Origin: DATAYA01 sp963754235
Lineage (GTDB): Bacteria > Pseudomonadota > Alphaproteobacteria > Acetobacterales > Acetobacteraceae
Length of the DNA stretch: 64,000 nt
Reading direction: 5' to 3'
Assembly (NCBI GenBank): GCA_963754235.1
Contig: CAVWFK010000008.1
Location: 1-64,000, forward strand
In this document: piece after piece, positions 24,846-33,955 of the stretch
How the letters are laid out: each line of letters begins with the position of its first letter
Numbering within the stretch: position 1 is the first letter of the stretch
Program-made: the position numbers and the translations under genes
Notes under the pieces: generated by a model
The model's input: the letters and a program-made list of their open reading frames with translations, nothing else
Told to the model about the DNA's origin: nothing
Databases searched by the model: none

Positions 24846-26231
24846 ATGAGCCGTTCGGGACGATACTGGCGGCTGGGCGCGGCTTGCCCGCCGCTGCTGC
24901 TGTTTGCGGCGAGCGCGTTCGCGCAGAGCGCGGCTCCGGAGGCCGCCGCCGCGCCGCCCGCGATCGATACCGGCGATACCGCCTGGATGCTCGCCAGCAC
25001 GGCACTCGTGCTGATGATGACCATCCCGGGCCTGGCGCTGTTCTACGCGGGCATGGTGCGCAAAAAGAACGTGCTCGCCACCATGATGCAGTCCTTCACC
25101 ATCTGCTGCCTGGTGACGATCACCTGGATGGTGGCGGGCTACAGCCTCGCCTTCATGAACGGCGACGCCCTCATCGGCGATTTGTCGCGCTTCTTCCTCT
25201 CGGGCATGGGGCCGTCCTGGAACAAGCCGTTCCTGCTTGGCGCCGGCAGCGGCAATCCCACACAGACGACGATCCCCGAGACCGTGTACATGATGTTCCA
25301 GATGACGTTCGCGATCATCACGCCCGCCCTGATCGCGGGCGCGTTCGCGGACCGCATGCGGTTCAGCGCCATGTGCGTGTTCATGGTGCTGTGGTCGCTG
25401 TGCGTCTATTCGCCGATCGCGCACTGGGTCTGGAGTGCGACCGGCTGGCTCGGCGGCGGCGTGTTCGGCCTGCCCGGTGCGGCGGACTTCGCGGGCGGCA
25501 CGGTCGTGCACATCAACGCCGGCATCGCCGGGCTGATGTGCGCGCTGGTGCTGGGCCGGCGCGTCGGCTACGGGCATGACAATATGGCGCCGTACGACGT
25601 CTCCTACGCGGTGCTCGGCGCATCGCTGCTGTGGGTGGGCTGGTTCGGGTTCAATGCGGGATCGGCGGTCGGCGCCAACGGCCGCGCCGGCATGGCGATG
25701 ACGGTGACGCAGATCGCGACCGCCGCCGCAGCGCTTGGCTGGATGTTCGCGGAGTGGGGGTCGAAGGGCAAGCCGAGCGTGCTCGGCGCCGCGTCTGGTG
25801 CGGTCGCGGGACTGGTCGCGATCACGCCGGCCTCGGGCTTCGTGCTACCCGGCCCGGCGCTGCTCATCGGCGTGGTCGCGGGTGTGGTGTGCTTTTGGGC
25901 GGCGTCCAGCCTCAAGCACGCGATGGGCTATGACGACAGCCTCGATTGCTTCGGCGTGCACGGCGTGGGCGGCATCATCGGCGCACTGCTGACCGGCGTG
26001 TTCGCCTACGGACCGCTCACGGCGACCGCAGCGGCGCCGCAGGGGGTCAACATCGGCGGGCTGCCGCAATTCGAGAGCCAGTGCATCGCAGTCGTCTCAA
26101 CCCTGGTTTGGAGCGGCGGCATTTCGTTCGTCCTGCTCAAGCTGATCGACGCCCTACTGGGACTGCGCGTCGATGCCGAGGCCGAACGCGAAGGGCTGGA
26201 CGTCACCCTGCACGGCGAACAGCTCGGTTGA
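24846..26231 (+). CDS. amtB: ammonium transporter
   Basis: A 461-residue polytopic protein. A cleavable signal peptide ends at FAQS, then eleven membrane segments follow. Family signatures include DTAWMLASTALVLMMTIPGL, FYAGMVRKKN, GGTVVHINAGIAGL with a pore His, and DDSLDCFGVHGVGGIIGALL with the second pore His. No glnK precedes it, unlike the common glnK-amtB pair. A sigma54 promoter and a candidate NtrC site lie upstream. Confidence 0.93.
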   Translation: MSRSGRYWRLGAACPPLLLFAASAFAQSAAPEAAAAPPAIDTGDTAWMLASTALVLMMTIPGLALFYAGMVRKKNVLATMMQSFTICCLVTITWMVAGYSLAFMNGDALIGDLSRFFLSGMGPSWNKPFLLGAGSGNPTQTTIPETVYMMFQMTFAIITPALIAGAFADRMRFSAMCVFMVLWSLCVYSPIAHWVWSATGWLGGGVFGLPGAADFAGGTVVHINAGIAGLMCALVLGRRVGYGHDNMAPYDVSYAVLGASLLWVGWFGFNAGSAVGANGRAGMAMTVTQIATAAAALGWMFAEWGSKGKPSVLGAASGAVAGLVAITPASGFVLPGPALLIGVVAGVVCFWAASSLKHAMGYDDSLDCFGVHGVGGIIGALLTGVFAYGPLTATAAAPQGVNIGGLPQFESQCIAVVSTLVWSGGISFVLLKLIDALLGLRVDAEAEREGLDVTLHGEQLG

Positions 26232-26255
26232 GACCAGCCGCCCAACGGATCGACG

Positions 26256-27137
26256 TCACCCGAGCGCCGCGTCGGTCTCCGTCGCCATCGGAAAACTCGG
26301 CTGCGCGCCGGCGCGCATGCAGCTCAGCGACGCCGCCGCATTGGCGCGCGCGAGGGCGGAGGCGAGCGGCGAACCACGGTCCAGCGCCGCCGCGAGCACG
26401 CCGCAGAAGCAGTCGCCCGCGCCGGTGGTATCGACCGCGCGCACCGGCCGGGCCGGCAGCGCGATCATCCCCGCCGGCCCCGCAGCGACCAGACCTGCGG
26501 CACCGCGGGTCACCACCACGGCAGGCCCCAACGCCGCGCGCAGTCCGCCCGCATCCGGCGTCGCGCCAAGTTGCGCGCCGAGCCAGGCCGCCTCCTCCTC
26601 GTTGGCGACCAGCACATCCACCGCCGCCAGCGCGGCACGCGGCAGCGGCGCCGCGGGTGCCAGATTGAGCACCACGCGCGCCCTGCGCCGCCGCGCGCGC
26701 AGGATCAGCGATGCGGTCTCGCCCGCATCGCATTCCATCTGCAACACGAGTGTCGCGCCCGAATCGAGCAGTGCGTCCTCGATCTGGACGGCGCGCACAA
26801 GGAGATTGGCGCCGGATGCGACGGCGATCTGGTTGCGCCCCTCGGCATCGACGCAGATGCCGGCGCATCCGGTCATCGCATCGGCGCGCGCCACGCGCGA
26901 CAGGTCGATCCCGGCCGGCCCGAGCAGCGCCAGCGCCGCATCGGCCAGCGCATCACGCCCCGTCGCGCCCGCCAGCACGACCGAAGCTCCGTCGCGCGCG
27001 GCGGCGAGCGCCTGGTTGGCGCCCTTGCCCCCCGGGTGCATCTGCGCCGCCGGACCGAGCACCGTCTCGCCCGGCCGCGGCAGCGCGGGCAACGGGAAGA
27101 CTATATCGAGATTGATTGAGCCGAAGACGACGATCAC
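26256..27137 (-). CDS. rbsK: ribokinase / PfkB-family sugar kinase
   Basis: A 293-residue PfkB kinase beginning at GTG 27137 (VIVVFGSINLDIVF). It has the N-terminal glycine signature HPGGKGANQALAAAR and the C-terminal catalytic motif DTTGAGDCFCGVLAAALDRG, with Asp as base. These patterns fit ribokinase best. It is the last gene of the thrC-M16-pmbA-kinase run, six bases after pmbA. Substrate assignment to ribose is from family only; no ribose transporter is nearby. Confidence 0.8.
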   Translation of the reverse strand: MIVVFGSINLDIVFPLPALPRPGETVLGPAAQMHPGGKGANQALAAARDGASVVLAGATGRDALADAALALLGPAGIDLSRVARADAMTGCAGICVDAEGRNQIAVASGANLLVRAVQIEDALLDSGATLVLQMECDAGETASLILRARRRRARVVLNLAPAAPLPRAALAAVDVLVANEEEAAWLGAQLGATPDAGGLRAALGPAVVVTRGAAGLVAAGPAGMIALPARPVRAVDTTGAGDCFCGVLAAALDRGSPLASALARANAAASLSCMRAGAQPSFPMATETDAALG

Positions 27138-27142
27138 GGCAT

Positions 27143-28477
27143 TCAGGCACCCGCCATCGTCATGCCGTCGATGCGCAATGTGGGCGCGTTCACGGCGCGG
27201 CGGAAGACGAGGTCGTCGGCGGGGGTGAGGCGGGAGAACATCTCGATCAGATTGCCGGCCACGGTGATCTCGGCGACCGGCTCGGCGATCGCGCCGTCGC
27301 GGATCATGAACCCGGCTGCGCCGCGGCTGTAATCGCCGGTGACGTTGTTCACGCCCATGCCGATCAGCTCGGTGACGAAAAGGCCGAGCTTGATGTCGGC
27401 CATCAGCCCTGCCGGGCTGAGTGATCCCGGTTCCAAATGCACGTTGCTCGGTCCCGGCGAGGGCGGCCCGCCGGTGCCACGGCCCGCGTGACCCGTGCTG
27501 CGCATCCCCAACTGGCGCGCGCTGCGGGCATCCAGCAGCCAAGTGGTCAGCACGCCGTCGGCGATCAGATCGCGCGCCGCAGTTGGCACGCCCTCGCCGT
27601 CGAAGGGCGCGGAGCGAAGGCCGCGCGCGCGGTGCGGATCGTCGCGCACCGTGATGCCGGACGCGAAGATGCGGCTTCCCATCCGCTCGCGTAGGAAGCT
27701 GGTGCCGCGCGCGACCGCGGCGCCGTTGATCGCCCCCAGCAAATGGCCGAGCAGGCCCCCGGCGACGCGCGGATCATAAACAACCGGCACCACCGCGGTC
27801 GCGGGCCGGGCGGGATCGAGCCGAGCCAGCGCCCGCTCGGCGGCGCGGCGGCCGATCGCGGCCGGGTCTTCGAGATCGGTGGCATGGACCACGGTCGCGT
27901 AGTCGTAATCGCGCTGCATCCCTGTCCCACTGCCGGCAAGTGCCGTCGCGGCGACCGAGTGGCTGGTTCGGCGATAGCTGCCGTAGAAGCCGGCCGAGGT
28001 CGCAAGGGCGATCTCGGTGCGGCCGAAACCCGCTTCCGCGCCCTCGGTGTTCGTGATCCCCGGCATCGCCAGCGCTGCATCCTCGGCCGCTGCGGCGCGG
28101 TCGAGCAGGGCGGCGACATCCGGCTCGCCGGGATCGTCGAGGTCGAGCTGTGCTGCATCGGCGGCGGGCGCCATCGCCTCGGCAAGGCCGGCGAACGGGT
28201 CTTCCGGCACCACGCGCGCCATCGCCACCGCCCGCTCGGCGAGCGCCGCGAAGCCGGCCGGGTCAAGCACGCTGGAGGAGACGATGGCGGCGCGCTTGCC
28301 CACGAATACCCGCAGACCGAGGTCACGGCTCTCCGCGCGCTCGATGTGCTCGGTCTGACCGAGCCGGCGCTGCACGCCAAGCGAAGTGCCGCCAATCAGC
28401 ACCGCGTCGGCGGCATCCGCCCCGGCCGCCCGCGCGGCATCGAGCAGGGCCGGCAGCAGCTCGGGGCCGTCGTGCAC
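27143..28477 (-). CDS. pmbA: TldD/PmbA family protease subunit
   Basis: A 444-residue PmbA/TldE-like protein: N-terminal AESRDLGLRVFVGKRAAIVS, central ATSAGFYGSYRRTSHSVAAT, C-terminal GVNNVTGDYSRGAAGFMI followed by GAIAEPVAEITVAGNL. It lacks the HExxxH of TldD, as expected for the non-catalytic partner. TldD/E heterodimers process ribosomal peptide precursors and CcdA. Start GTG 28477 lies seven bases after the M16 peptidase stop. Confidence 0.88.
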   Translation of the reverse strand: MHDGPELLPALLDAARAAGADAADAVLIGGTSLGVQRRLGQTEHIERAESRDLGLRVFVGKRAAIVSSSVLDPAGFAALAERAVAMARVVPEDPFAGLAEAMAPAADAAQLDLDDPGEPDVAALLDRAAAAEDAALAMPGITNTEGAEAGFGRTEIALATSAGFYGSYRRTSHSVAATALAGSGTGMQRDYDYATVVHATDLEDPAAIGRRAAERALARLDPARPATAVVPVVYDPRVAGGLLGHLLGAINGAAVARGTSFLRERMGSRIFASGITVRDDPHRARGLRSAPFDGEGVPTAARDLIADGVLTTWLLDARSARQLGMRSTGHAGRGTGGPPSPGPSNVHLEPGSLSPAGLMADIKLGLFVTELIGMGVNNVTGDYSRGAAGFMIRDGAIAEPVAEITVAGNLIEMFSRLTPADDLVFRRAVNAPTLRIDGMTMAGA

Positions 28478-28484
28478 CGGCGCC

Positions 28485-29795
28485 TCAGGCGGCCAGCCGG
28501 TCGGCGATCGCCGGCAGGCCGGGCACGTGCTCGGCCGGGCCGAGGGCCGCCAAGGTGGGCGCGCCGCGGAAGATGCGGGCCGCGGCGCGACAGACGTCAT
28601 CGATGGTCACGGCGTTGATCTTCGATACCGTCTCGGCGGTCGGCACCACCCGGCCGAACACCTGAAGCTGGCGGGCAAGCTGCTCGCAGCGGGCGCCGGT
28701 GCTCTCCAGCGACATCAGCAGGGAGGCCTTCACCTGGGCGCGGGCGCGGGCCAGCTCGGCCTCGGAGACGCCACGCTGCACCTTGCGAAGCTCCTCCAGC
28801 GTCACCGGCACCAACTCCTCCGCCTCGCGCTCGCCGGTGCCGGCGTAGATGCCGAACAGGCCGCCGTCGGCGTGCGGCGCGTTGAACGAGTAGATCGAAT
28901 ACACCAGCCCCCGCTTCTCCCGCACCTCCTGGAACAGCCGCGAGGACATGCCGCCGCCGAGCAGCGTGGAGAGCAACAGCACCGGGTAATAGTCCGGGTC
29001 GGCATACGAGACCGCCGGAAAGCCGAGCACGATATGCACCTGATCGAGCTCGCGCTCCTCACGGAACTCGCCCCCCTGATAGCGGCCGGGAATGGCGGCC
29101 CCGGGCATCTCGGCTGGCAGGTCGGCGAAGTGGCGGCGGGCGAGATCGAGCACCTCCTCGTGTTCCAGCGCGCCGGCCCCCGCCAATACGACGTTTCCGG
29201 CAGCGTAGTGAGCGTGCATGTACCCGGTCAGCCGCTCGCGGCTCAGCGCGCGGATCACCGCCTCGGTGCCGAGCACCGGCCGGCCCATCGGCTGGGCGGG
29301 GAACGCGGTCTCCTGGAAGTGATCGAAGATGATGTCGTCGGGCGTGTCGTTGGCCTGGCCGATCTCCTGCAGGATGACGCCGCGTTCGCGCTCCAGCTCA
29401 TCGGGGGCGAAGATCGAATGGCTCAGGATGTCGCCCACGATGTCGGCGCCGAGGGCCAAGTCCTCGCGCAGGAGTTTCACGTAATACGCGGTCTGCTCGC
29501 GGGCGGTGTAGGCGTTGATGTGGCCGCCGACATTCTCGATCTCCTCGGCGATCGCGGCGGCCGAGCGGCGCGCCGTGCCCTTGAAGGCCATGTGCTCGAG
29601 GAAGTGCGAGACCCCGTTCTCCTCCGCCCGCTCGTGGCGGGTGCCGGCGCCGACATAGGCGCCGAGCGAGACCGTCTCGACGCGGTCCATGCGCTCGGTC
29701 ACGACCGTCAGGCCGGAGGGCAGGCGGCTGACGCGGATCGCGTCGGAGACGGCGGCGGGCGTGCCGGCGGTGACGCGGATCGCGTCGCTGTTCAT
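28485..29795 (-). CDS. M16 family zinc peptidase (processing-peptidase-like)
   Basis: A 436-residue peptidase with the inverted zinc motif HFLEHMAFKGT, the downstream Glu region (ENVGGHINAYTAREQTAYYV) and the C-terminal half motif SSRLFQEVREKRGLVYSIYS. Both halves of the clamshell are present, so it may act as a homodimer like alphaproteobacterial homologues of mitochondrial processing peptidase. The start overlaps the thrC stop as ATGA. Natural substrates are unknown. Confidence 0.9.
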   Translation of the reverse strand: MNSDAIRVTAGTPAAVSDAIRVSRLPSGLTVVTERMDRVETVSLGAYVGAGTRHERAEENGVSHFLEHMAFKGTARRSAAAIAEEIENVGGHINAYTAREQTAYYVKLLREDLALGADIVGDILSHSIFAPDELERERGVILQEIGQANDTPDDIIFDHFQETAFPAQPMGRPVLGTEAVIRALSRERLTGYMHAHYAAGNVVLAGAGALEHEEVLDLARRHFADLPAEMPGAAIPGRYQGGEFREERELDQVHIVLGFPAVSYADPDYYPVLLLSTLLGGGMSSRLFQEVREKRGLVYSIYSFNAPHADGGLFGIYAGTGEREAEELVPVTLEELRKVQRGVSEAELARARAQVKASLLMSLESTGARCEQLARQLQVFGRVVPTAETVSKINAVTIDDVCRAAARIFRGAPTLAALGPAEHVPGLPAIADRLAA

Positions 29796-31192
29796 GCGGT
29801 GTTCCTTCTGACCAGGGCCCGAACGGCCGCCTCGGCAGAGGCGAGATCGGCGGGGATGCGGGTGAACCGTTCGTCCCTCTCATATAGGTCCGCGAGGTGC
29901 GGGGGCAGGGGGGGGCGGATGGCGGTGGCCGCTGCCACGGCGTCGGGGAACTTGGCCGGGTGAGCGGTGGCGGCGACGATGGTGGGCACGCCCGGGGTCG
30001 GATGCGCGCGAGCGGCGGCAACGCCGATCGCCGTGTGGGGGTCGATCAGCCTGCCGGTCTCGGCGTGGACGCGGCGGATTTCCGCCTCGGTGCCGGCGTC
30101 GTCGAGCGAGAGGCCGGTCATCGTCTCGCGGGCACGGTGCCAGGCGGCGTCGGGGACCGACATCCGGCCGGTGGCGCGGAAGCGGTGCATGGCGGCGGCG
30201 GTCGCGTCCGGGTCGCGGTCGAGCAGCTCGAACAGCAGGCGCTCGAAATTGGAGCTGACCTGGATGTCCATGCTGGGCGAGAGGCTGGGCTGCACGGGGC
30301 GCACCGACATGTCGTTGCTGGCAAGAAAGCGGGCAAGGATGTCGTTGCGGTTGGTGCCGACGACGAGGCGCGCGACCGGCAGGCCGATCCGCCGCGCCGC
30401 CCAGGCGGCGAGGACATTGCCGAAATTGCCGGTGGGGACGGCAAAGGCGATCGGCCGGTCGGGAGCGCCCAGCGCCACGCCGGCGGCGACGTAATAGGCG
30501 ATCTGGGCGGCGACCCGCGCCCAGTTGATCGAGTTGACGGCGGCGAGGTGCACCTCCTCGCGGAACGGCGTGTCGGCGAACATCGCCTTCAGCAGGTCCT
30601 GGCAATCGTCGAAGCTGCCGGCGACCGCGAGGTTGGCGACATTGGGCGCGTCGACCGTGGTCATCTGGCGGCGCTGCACCGCGCTGGTGCGGCCTTCCGG
30701 GTGAAGAATGGCGATCGCGATGCCCGGCCGGCCGCGGCAAGCCTCGATCGCGGCCGAGCCGGTGTCGCCGGAGGTGGCGCCGACGATCGCAATCCGCCCG
30801 CCGCGCTCGGCCAGCGCGTGCTCGAACAGGCGGGCGAGCAGTTGCAGGCCGAAATCCTTGAAGGCGAGCGTCGGGCCGTGGAACAGCTCCAGCAGCCAGA
30901 GATCAGGGGCGATCAGGACCAGGGGGGCGGTGGCCGGGTGATCGAAGCTGCCGTAGGCGTCGCGGCAGAGGGTTTGCAGGGTCGCGAAGGGGATGGCGGG
31001 ACCGGCGAAGGGCGCGATGACGCGGGCGGCAAGCTCGGCATAGGGCAAGCCGCGGAATGCCCGCAGGTCGGCGGGCGCGAGATGCGGCCACTCGGCCGGG
31101 ACGTAGAGGCCGCCATCCTCGGCGAGGCCGGCGAGCAGGACGCCGGAGAAGTCGCGCTCGGGGGCGCGGCCGCGGGTGGAGACGTAGCGCAT
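29792..31192 (-). CDS. thrC: threonine synthase
   Basis: A 466-residue PLP enzyme. The PLP lysine lies in GPTLAFKDFGLQLL; the phosphate-binding loop is ATSGDTGSAAIEA. RYVSTRGRAPERDFSGVLLA and NSINWARVAAQIAYY are typical of the long bacterial (ThrC1) class. It converts O-phosphohomoserine to threonine. thrC heading an M16 peptidase gene is the standard alphaproteobacterial arrangement. Confidence 0.93.
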   Translation of the reverse strand: MRYVSTRGRAPERDFSGVLLAGLAEDGGLYVPAEWPHLAPADLRAFRGLPYAELAARVIAPFAGPAIPFATLQTLCRDAYGSFDHPATAPLVLIAPDLWLLELFHGPTLAFKDFGLQLLARLFEHALAERGGRIAIVGATSGDTGSAAIEACRGRPGIAIAILHPEGRTSAVQRRQMTTVDAPNVANLAVAGSFDDCQDLLKAMFADTPFREEVHLAAVNSINWARVAAQIAYYVAAGVALGAPDRPIAFAVPTGNFGNVLAAWAARRIGLPVARLVVGTNRNDILARFLASNDMSVRPVQPSLSPSMDIQVSSNFERLLFELLDRDPDATAAAMHRFRATGRMSVPDAAWHRARETMTGLSLDDAGTEAEIRRVHAETGRLIDPHTAIGVAAARAHPTPGVPTIVAATAHPAKFPDAVAAATAIRPPLPPHLADLYERDERFTRIPADLASAEAAVRALVRRNTA

Positions 31193-31270
31193 GAGCGGAG
31201 AGTAGCCGGGGTGCAGGCCGACGCGAAGCCAGAAGCAGGGACCTAGAAAGAAACCGGCCTGGCGCAGCTG

Positions 31271-31364
31271 TCATCGCGAGCCGCCGCTGGGCGGCGTGGC
31301 GATCCAGGCGGGAGGCACGGAGCGGCCCGCCTGGATCGCCACGGCGCTCCGCGCCTCGCGATGA
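31271..31364. repeat. 94-bp palindromic TCATCGCGAG element
   Basis: Outer arms TCATCGCGAG (31271-31280) and CTCGCGATGA (31355-31364) are perfect inverse complements. So are the inner arms GTGGCGATCCAGGCGGG and CCCGCCTGGATCGCCAC. Degenerate relatives lie at 20274-20400 and 50429-50525. Elements of this class are common in alphaproteobacterial intergenic DNA. The right arm runs into the region before the PIN toxin gene. Confidence 0.75.
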
Positions 31365-31415
31365 CGATGCCACGGTTTCATGCCCAGCGGGTCGGCAACG
31401 CCGGTGGCGAACTCA

Positions 31416-31813
31416 GAACAGGGCTCGATCAGGTCGTGCTCGACGCTTCGGCGCTTCTCGCCCTGCTCCTGGGCGAGACTGGCGCCGACAAGGTGAAGGC
31501 GGCGCTCGACGGTGCGATCATGGGGGCCGTGAATTTGGCCGAAATCGTCGGCCATTACGTGAGGCTCGGCGCCGGGCGTTCCGACATCGAAACTCTGCTG
31601 CGGCCGCTGCCGATCTGCGTGGCCCAGATCGATGCTGCGCTGTCGTACGACGCGGGGATGCTGAGGCGGATCACCTTGGAGCGGGGCTTGTCGCTGGGCG
31701 ATCGCTACTGCTTGGCGCTGGCGAAGCGAAAGGACGTCCCTGCGCTGACGGCCGAGCGGCGCTGGCCGGAGATTGCGGAGGCGGCCGGTGTTAGGGTCGA
31801 GTTGATGCGATAG
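31416..31813 (+). CDS. PIN-domain (VapC-like) toxin, orphan
   Basis: A PIN nuclease of about 125 residues from GTG 31436. VLDASALLALLLGETGADKV carries the first Asp, NLAEIVGHYVRLG the Glu, and LSLGDRYCLALAKR the third acid. The usual fourth, LTADRxW, is LTAERRW here. No vapB antitoxin precedes it: directly upstream is a GAACAGGGCTCGATCAGG repeat (31416-31433) and then the palindromic element. The natural start and partner therefore look replaced by repeats. The 3' end overlaps the convergent monooxygenase gene. Confidence 0.7.
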
Positions 31814-32132
31814 GGCCCCCGCCGAGCCTTTCGTCCGCCGGATCGTCGATCACGTCGAACAGAAGCTCGGCGGCCGGGCCTTCGAGGAGGGCGGCGGAGG
31901 CGGCGGTGAGCCGCCGCATGTCCTCGCTGGCGCGGAAGCGCTCCAGATGCTCGGCGCTGTCCCACTCTGTCATAACCCGGTACTCGGCTTCGGTGCCGTG
32001 GACCCGCAAACGTCGCACCGAGCGGCAGCCGGGCTGGCGGCGCATCCCCGGAAAGCCTTCGTCGCGGGTAAAGCGCAGCCACTCGGCGACGCGGTCGGGG
32101 CGGACCTGGACTTCGAGGATGCGCAGCAGCAT
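31791..32132 (-). CDS. antibiotic biosynthesis monooxygenase (ABM) family protein
   Basis: A 113-residue ferredoxin-like alpha+beta protein: LLRILEVQVRPDRVAEWLRF at the start, then YRVMTEWDSAEHLERFRASE, the paired-strand pattern of ABM/YgiN domains. It has a longer acidic tail than minimal members. Start ATG 32132 fits the domain; an upstream in-frame ATG at 32192 adds 20 atypical residues. The family includes cofactor-free quinol oxygenases and heme-handling enzymes; the substrate here is unknown. Divergent from tauE. Confidence 0.7.
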   Translation of the reverse strand: MLLRILEVQVRPDRVAEWLRFTRDEGFPGMRRQPGCRSVRRLRVHGTEAEYRVMTEWDSAEHLERFRASEDMRRLTAASAALLEGPAAELLFDVIDDPADERLGGGPIASTRP

Positions 32133-32309
32133 GGAGGCGTTCTGGGCGCGCACGCGATCGTGTGCAAGCGGCTCCCCTGATCGGCCGGCCACTCACGGCG
32201 CGGCGCTAGAAATTGTCATGCCGGAGTTGCACGAACCCTGCTAAAGGACTCCCGCTGCGTGCGTGGCGCCGACGGACCGGTTCGCGGGATCACCGAAGGA
32301 GGCCTTCCC

Positions 32310-33083
32310 TTGATCGCTCCATTGTATGCGGCGTCTGGCCTCGCCATCGGCGTGCTGGTCGGCCTGACCGGGGTTGGCGGTGGCTCGCTGATGACGCCGC
32401 TGCTGATCCTGCTGTTCGGCTTCCACCCGGCGACCGCGGTCGGCACCGACCTACTCTATGCCGCGGCGACCAAGAGCGTGGGCGCCGCCGTCCACGGCCT
32501 GCGCGGCATGATCGAATGGCGGATCGTGGGCCGGCTCGCGTCCGGCAGCGTGCCCGGGGCCGTGCTGACGCTGCTGGTGCTGCGCCAAACGGGCGTGCAT
32601 TCCGCGGCAGCCGCACACACGCTCTCGCTGATGCTGGGGGTGGCCTTGCTGCTCACGGCGATCTCGCTGCTGTTCCGGCCGTGGATCACCGCCTACGCCA
32701 CCCGGCACTGGCGTGGACCGTCACCGCGGCGGGAAGCGGGCCTGACGCTTGCAACGGGCCTGGTGCTCGGCGTGCTGGTGTCGCTGACCTCGGTGGGCGC
32801 GGGCGCGCTCGGCGTCACCGTGCTGCTGCTGCTGTATCCGCGATTGCCGACGGCGCGCATCGTCGCCTCGGACATCGCCCACGCGGTGCCGCTGACGCTG
32901 GTGGCCGGCGCGGGGCACTGGCTGCTGGGGACGATCGATGTCGGCCTGCTGGGATCGCTGCTCGCCGGATCGGTGCCCGGCGTGGTGATCGGCAGCACGG
33001 CGGCCGGCGTGATCCCGGAACTGGCGCTGCGGCCGATCCTGGCGATGGTGCTGCTCCTGGCGGGGGGAAGTCTGGTTTGGTGA
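32310..33083 (+). CDS. TauE/SafE family sulfite/anion exporter
   Basis: A 257-residue protein with about eight membrane helices and the twin family repeats VLVGLTGVGGGSLMTPLLIL and VLVSLTSVGAGALGVTVLLL. GTDLLYAAATKSVGA is also characteristic. The TTG start at 32310 is preceded by a strong AAGGAGG. The family exports sulfite, sulfoacetate or related anions. A sulfite-oxidase-like membrane protein is encoded 0.9 kb downstream, which fits sulfur-anion handling, but the link is inferred. Confidence 0.85.
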   Translation: MIAPLYAASGLAIGVLVGLTGVGGGSLMTPLLILLFGFHPATAVGTDLLYAAATKSVGAAVHGLRGMIEWRIVGRLASGSVPGAVLTLLVLRQTGVHSAAAAHTLSLMLGVALLLTAISLLFRPWITAYATRHWRGPSPRREAGLTLATGLVLGVLVSLTSVGAGALGVTVLLLLYPRLPTARIVASDIAHAVPLTLVAGAGHWLLGTIDVGLLGSLLAGSVPGVVIGSTAAGVIPELALRPILAMVLLLAGGSLVW

Positions 33084-33237
33084 GGGGTTCGGCTGCGGTC
33101 ATCGTCGATACGCCAAAGGATAGCGGTGATTGCCAGCTCGTCAGTGCGAGCAAATAGCTCGATCACCAAGTTGTTATCGGAGCGCGCTATTATTGGTGAA
33201 AACATTTCCCAGTTAAAATTAGAATTTCAGCGGTTTT

Positions 33238-33756
33238 ATGTTGTGGCCAGTGACCGATGCATACGCGTTGTCGCGTTCCGATCTGAATCGGTTCTTGTTC
33301 GCTGAAATCGGCGTAGAGGCGAGCGGGATGACGCTGAGCGTTCTCTCGACTTTTGCACGTCTCGGCATGGACCCGTGGCAGGAAGCCGGACGCCTGGCGA
33401 CATTGCCACGCACGGCTGCGGTTGATGGGCTGGCCCGGATCATCGCGGCCATGCCGGCTAGCCTCTGGACGCTCCCGGATGCGACTGCGATCGCGGCACG
33501 CCTGGTGGCTCTGCTGCCCGCACGCGGCGGTGGTCCGTCCATTGCCGCATCGGCGCAGCCTGCACCGGGTGCTCCCCGGACAATCAAGCAATGGGTGGTC
33601 ATGCTGGCGCTGCTGGCGACCGTGCTCGCCGGGCTGACGTTGAACCTCATTGGACAGCGGGGGACAGCATCGGGCAGCGATGCCGAGCACTGGTCGGCGA
33701 GCCACGCCGCCGCTGCCATGCCTCACGCCGCGGCCGGCGAGGTGCCACGGGAGTAG
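33238..33756 (+). CDS. single-span membrane protein of unknown function
   Basis: A 172-residue protein: a helical N-terminal part (SRSDLNRFLFAEIGVEASGM; VLSTFARLGMDPWQEAGRLA) with a DPWxEAxRLA motif, then a Pro/Ala linker, one membrane helix (WVVMLALLATVLAGLTLNL) and a short tail. The upstream 33100-33237 stretch is unusually AT-rich for this window and probably holds the promoter. The composition and motif suggest a conserved Rhodospirillales protein; I do not recognise a named family. Confidence 0.65.
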   Translation: MLWPVTDAYALSRSDLNRFLFAEIGVEASGMTLSVLSTFARLGMDPWQEAGRLATLPRTAAVDGLARIIAAMPASLWTLPDATAIAARLVALLPARGGGPSIAASAQPAPGAPRTIKQWVVMLALLATVLAGLTLNLIGQRGTASGSDAEHWSASHAAAAMPHAAAGEVPRE

Positions 33757-33955
33757 GGCTTACGCCGCCTCGTTTCACGGCCGGTCGAGTCCTCAACGCC
33801 GTCGCCAGTCGGACGGCCGAGCAGCGCCCTCCGAGCGGGAGGCTTGCAAGGACAATACACGACAGGTGAGCGCCGGATGCCTGTCCGCGCACAGGTGTTG
33901 CTCGGACGGGCGGCGGGGAGCTGGTTCGATCGAGGCTCGGAGGAGGGCCCAGCCG

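Noticed and set aside
33090..33205. Minus-strand frame MFSPIIARSDNNLVIELFAR
   Set aside because: It merges into antisense of the TauE gene and lies in an AT-rich promoter-like stretch; no supporting motif.
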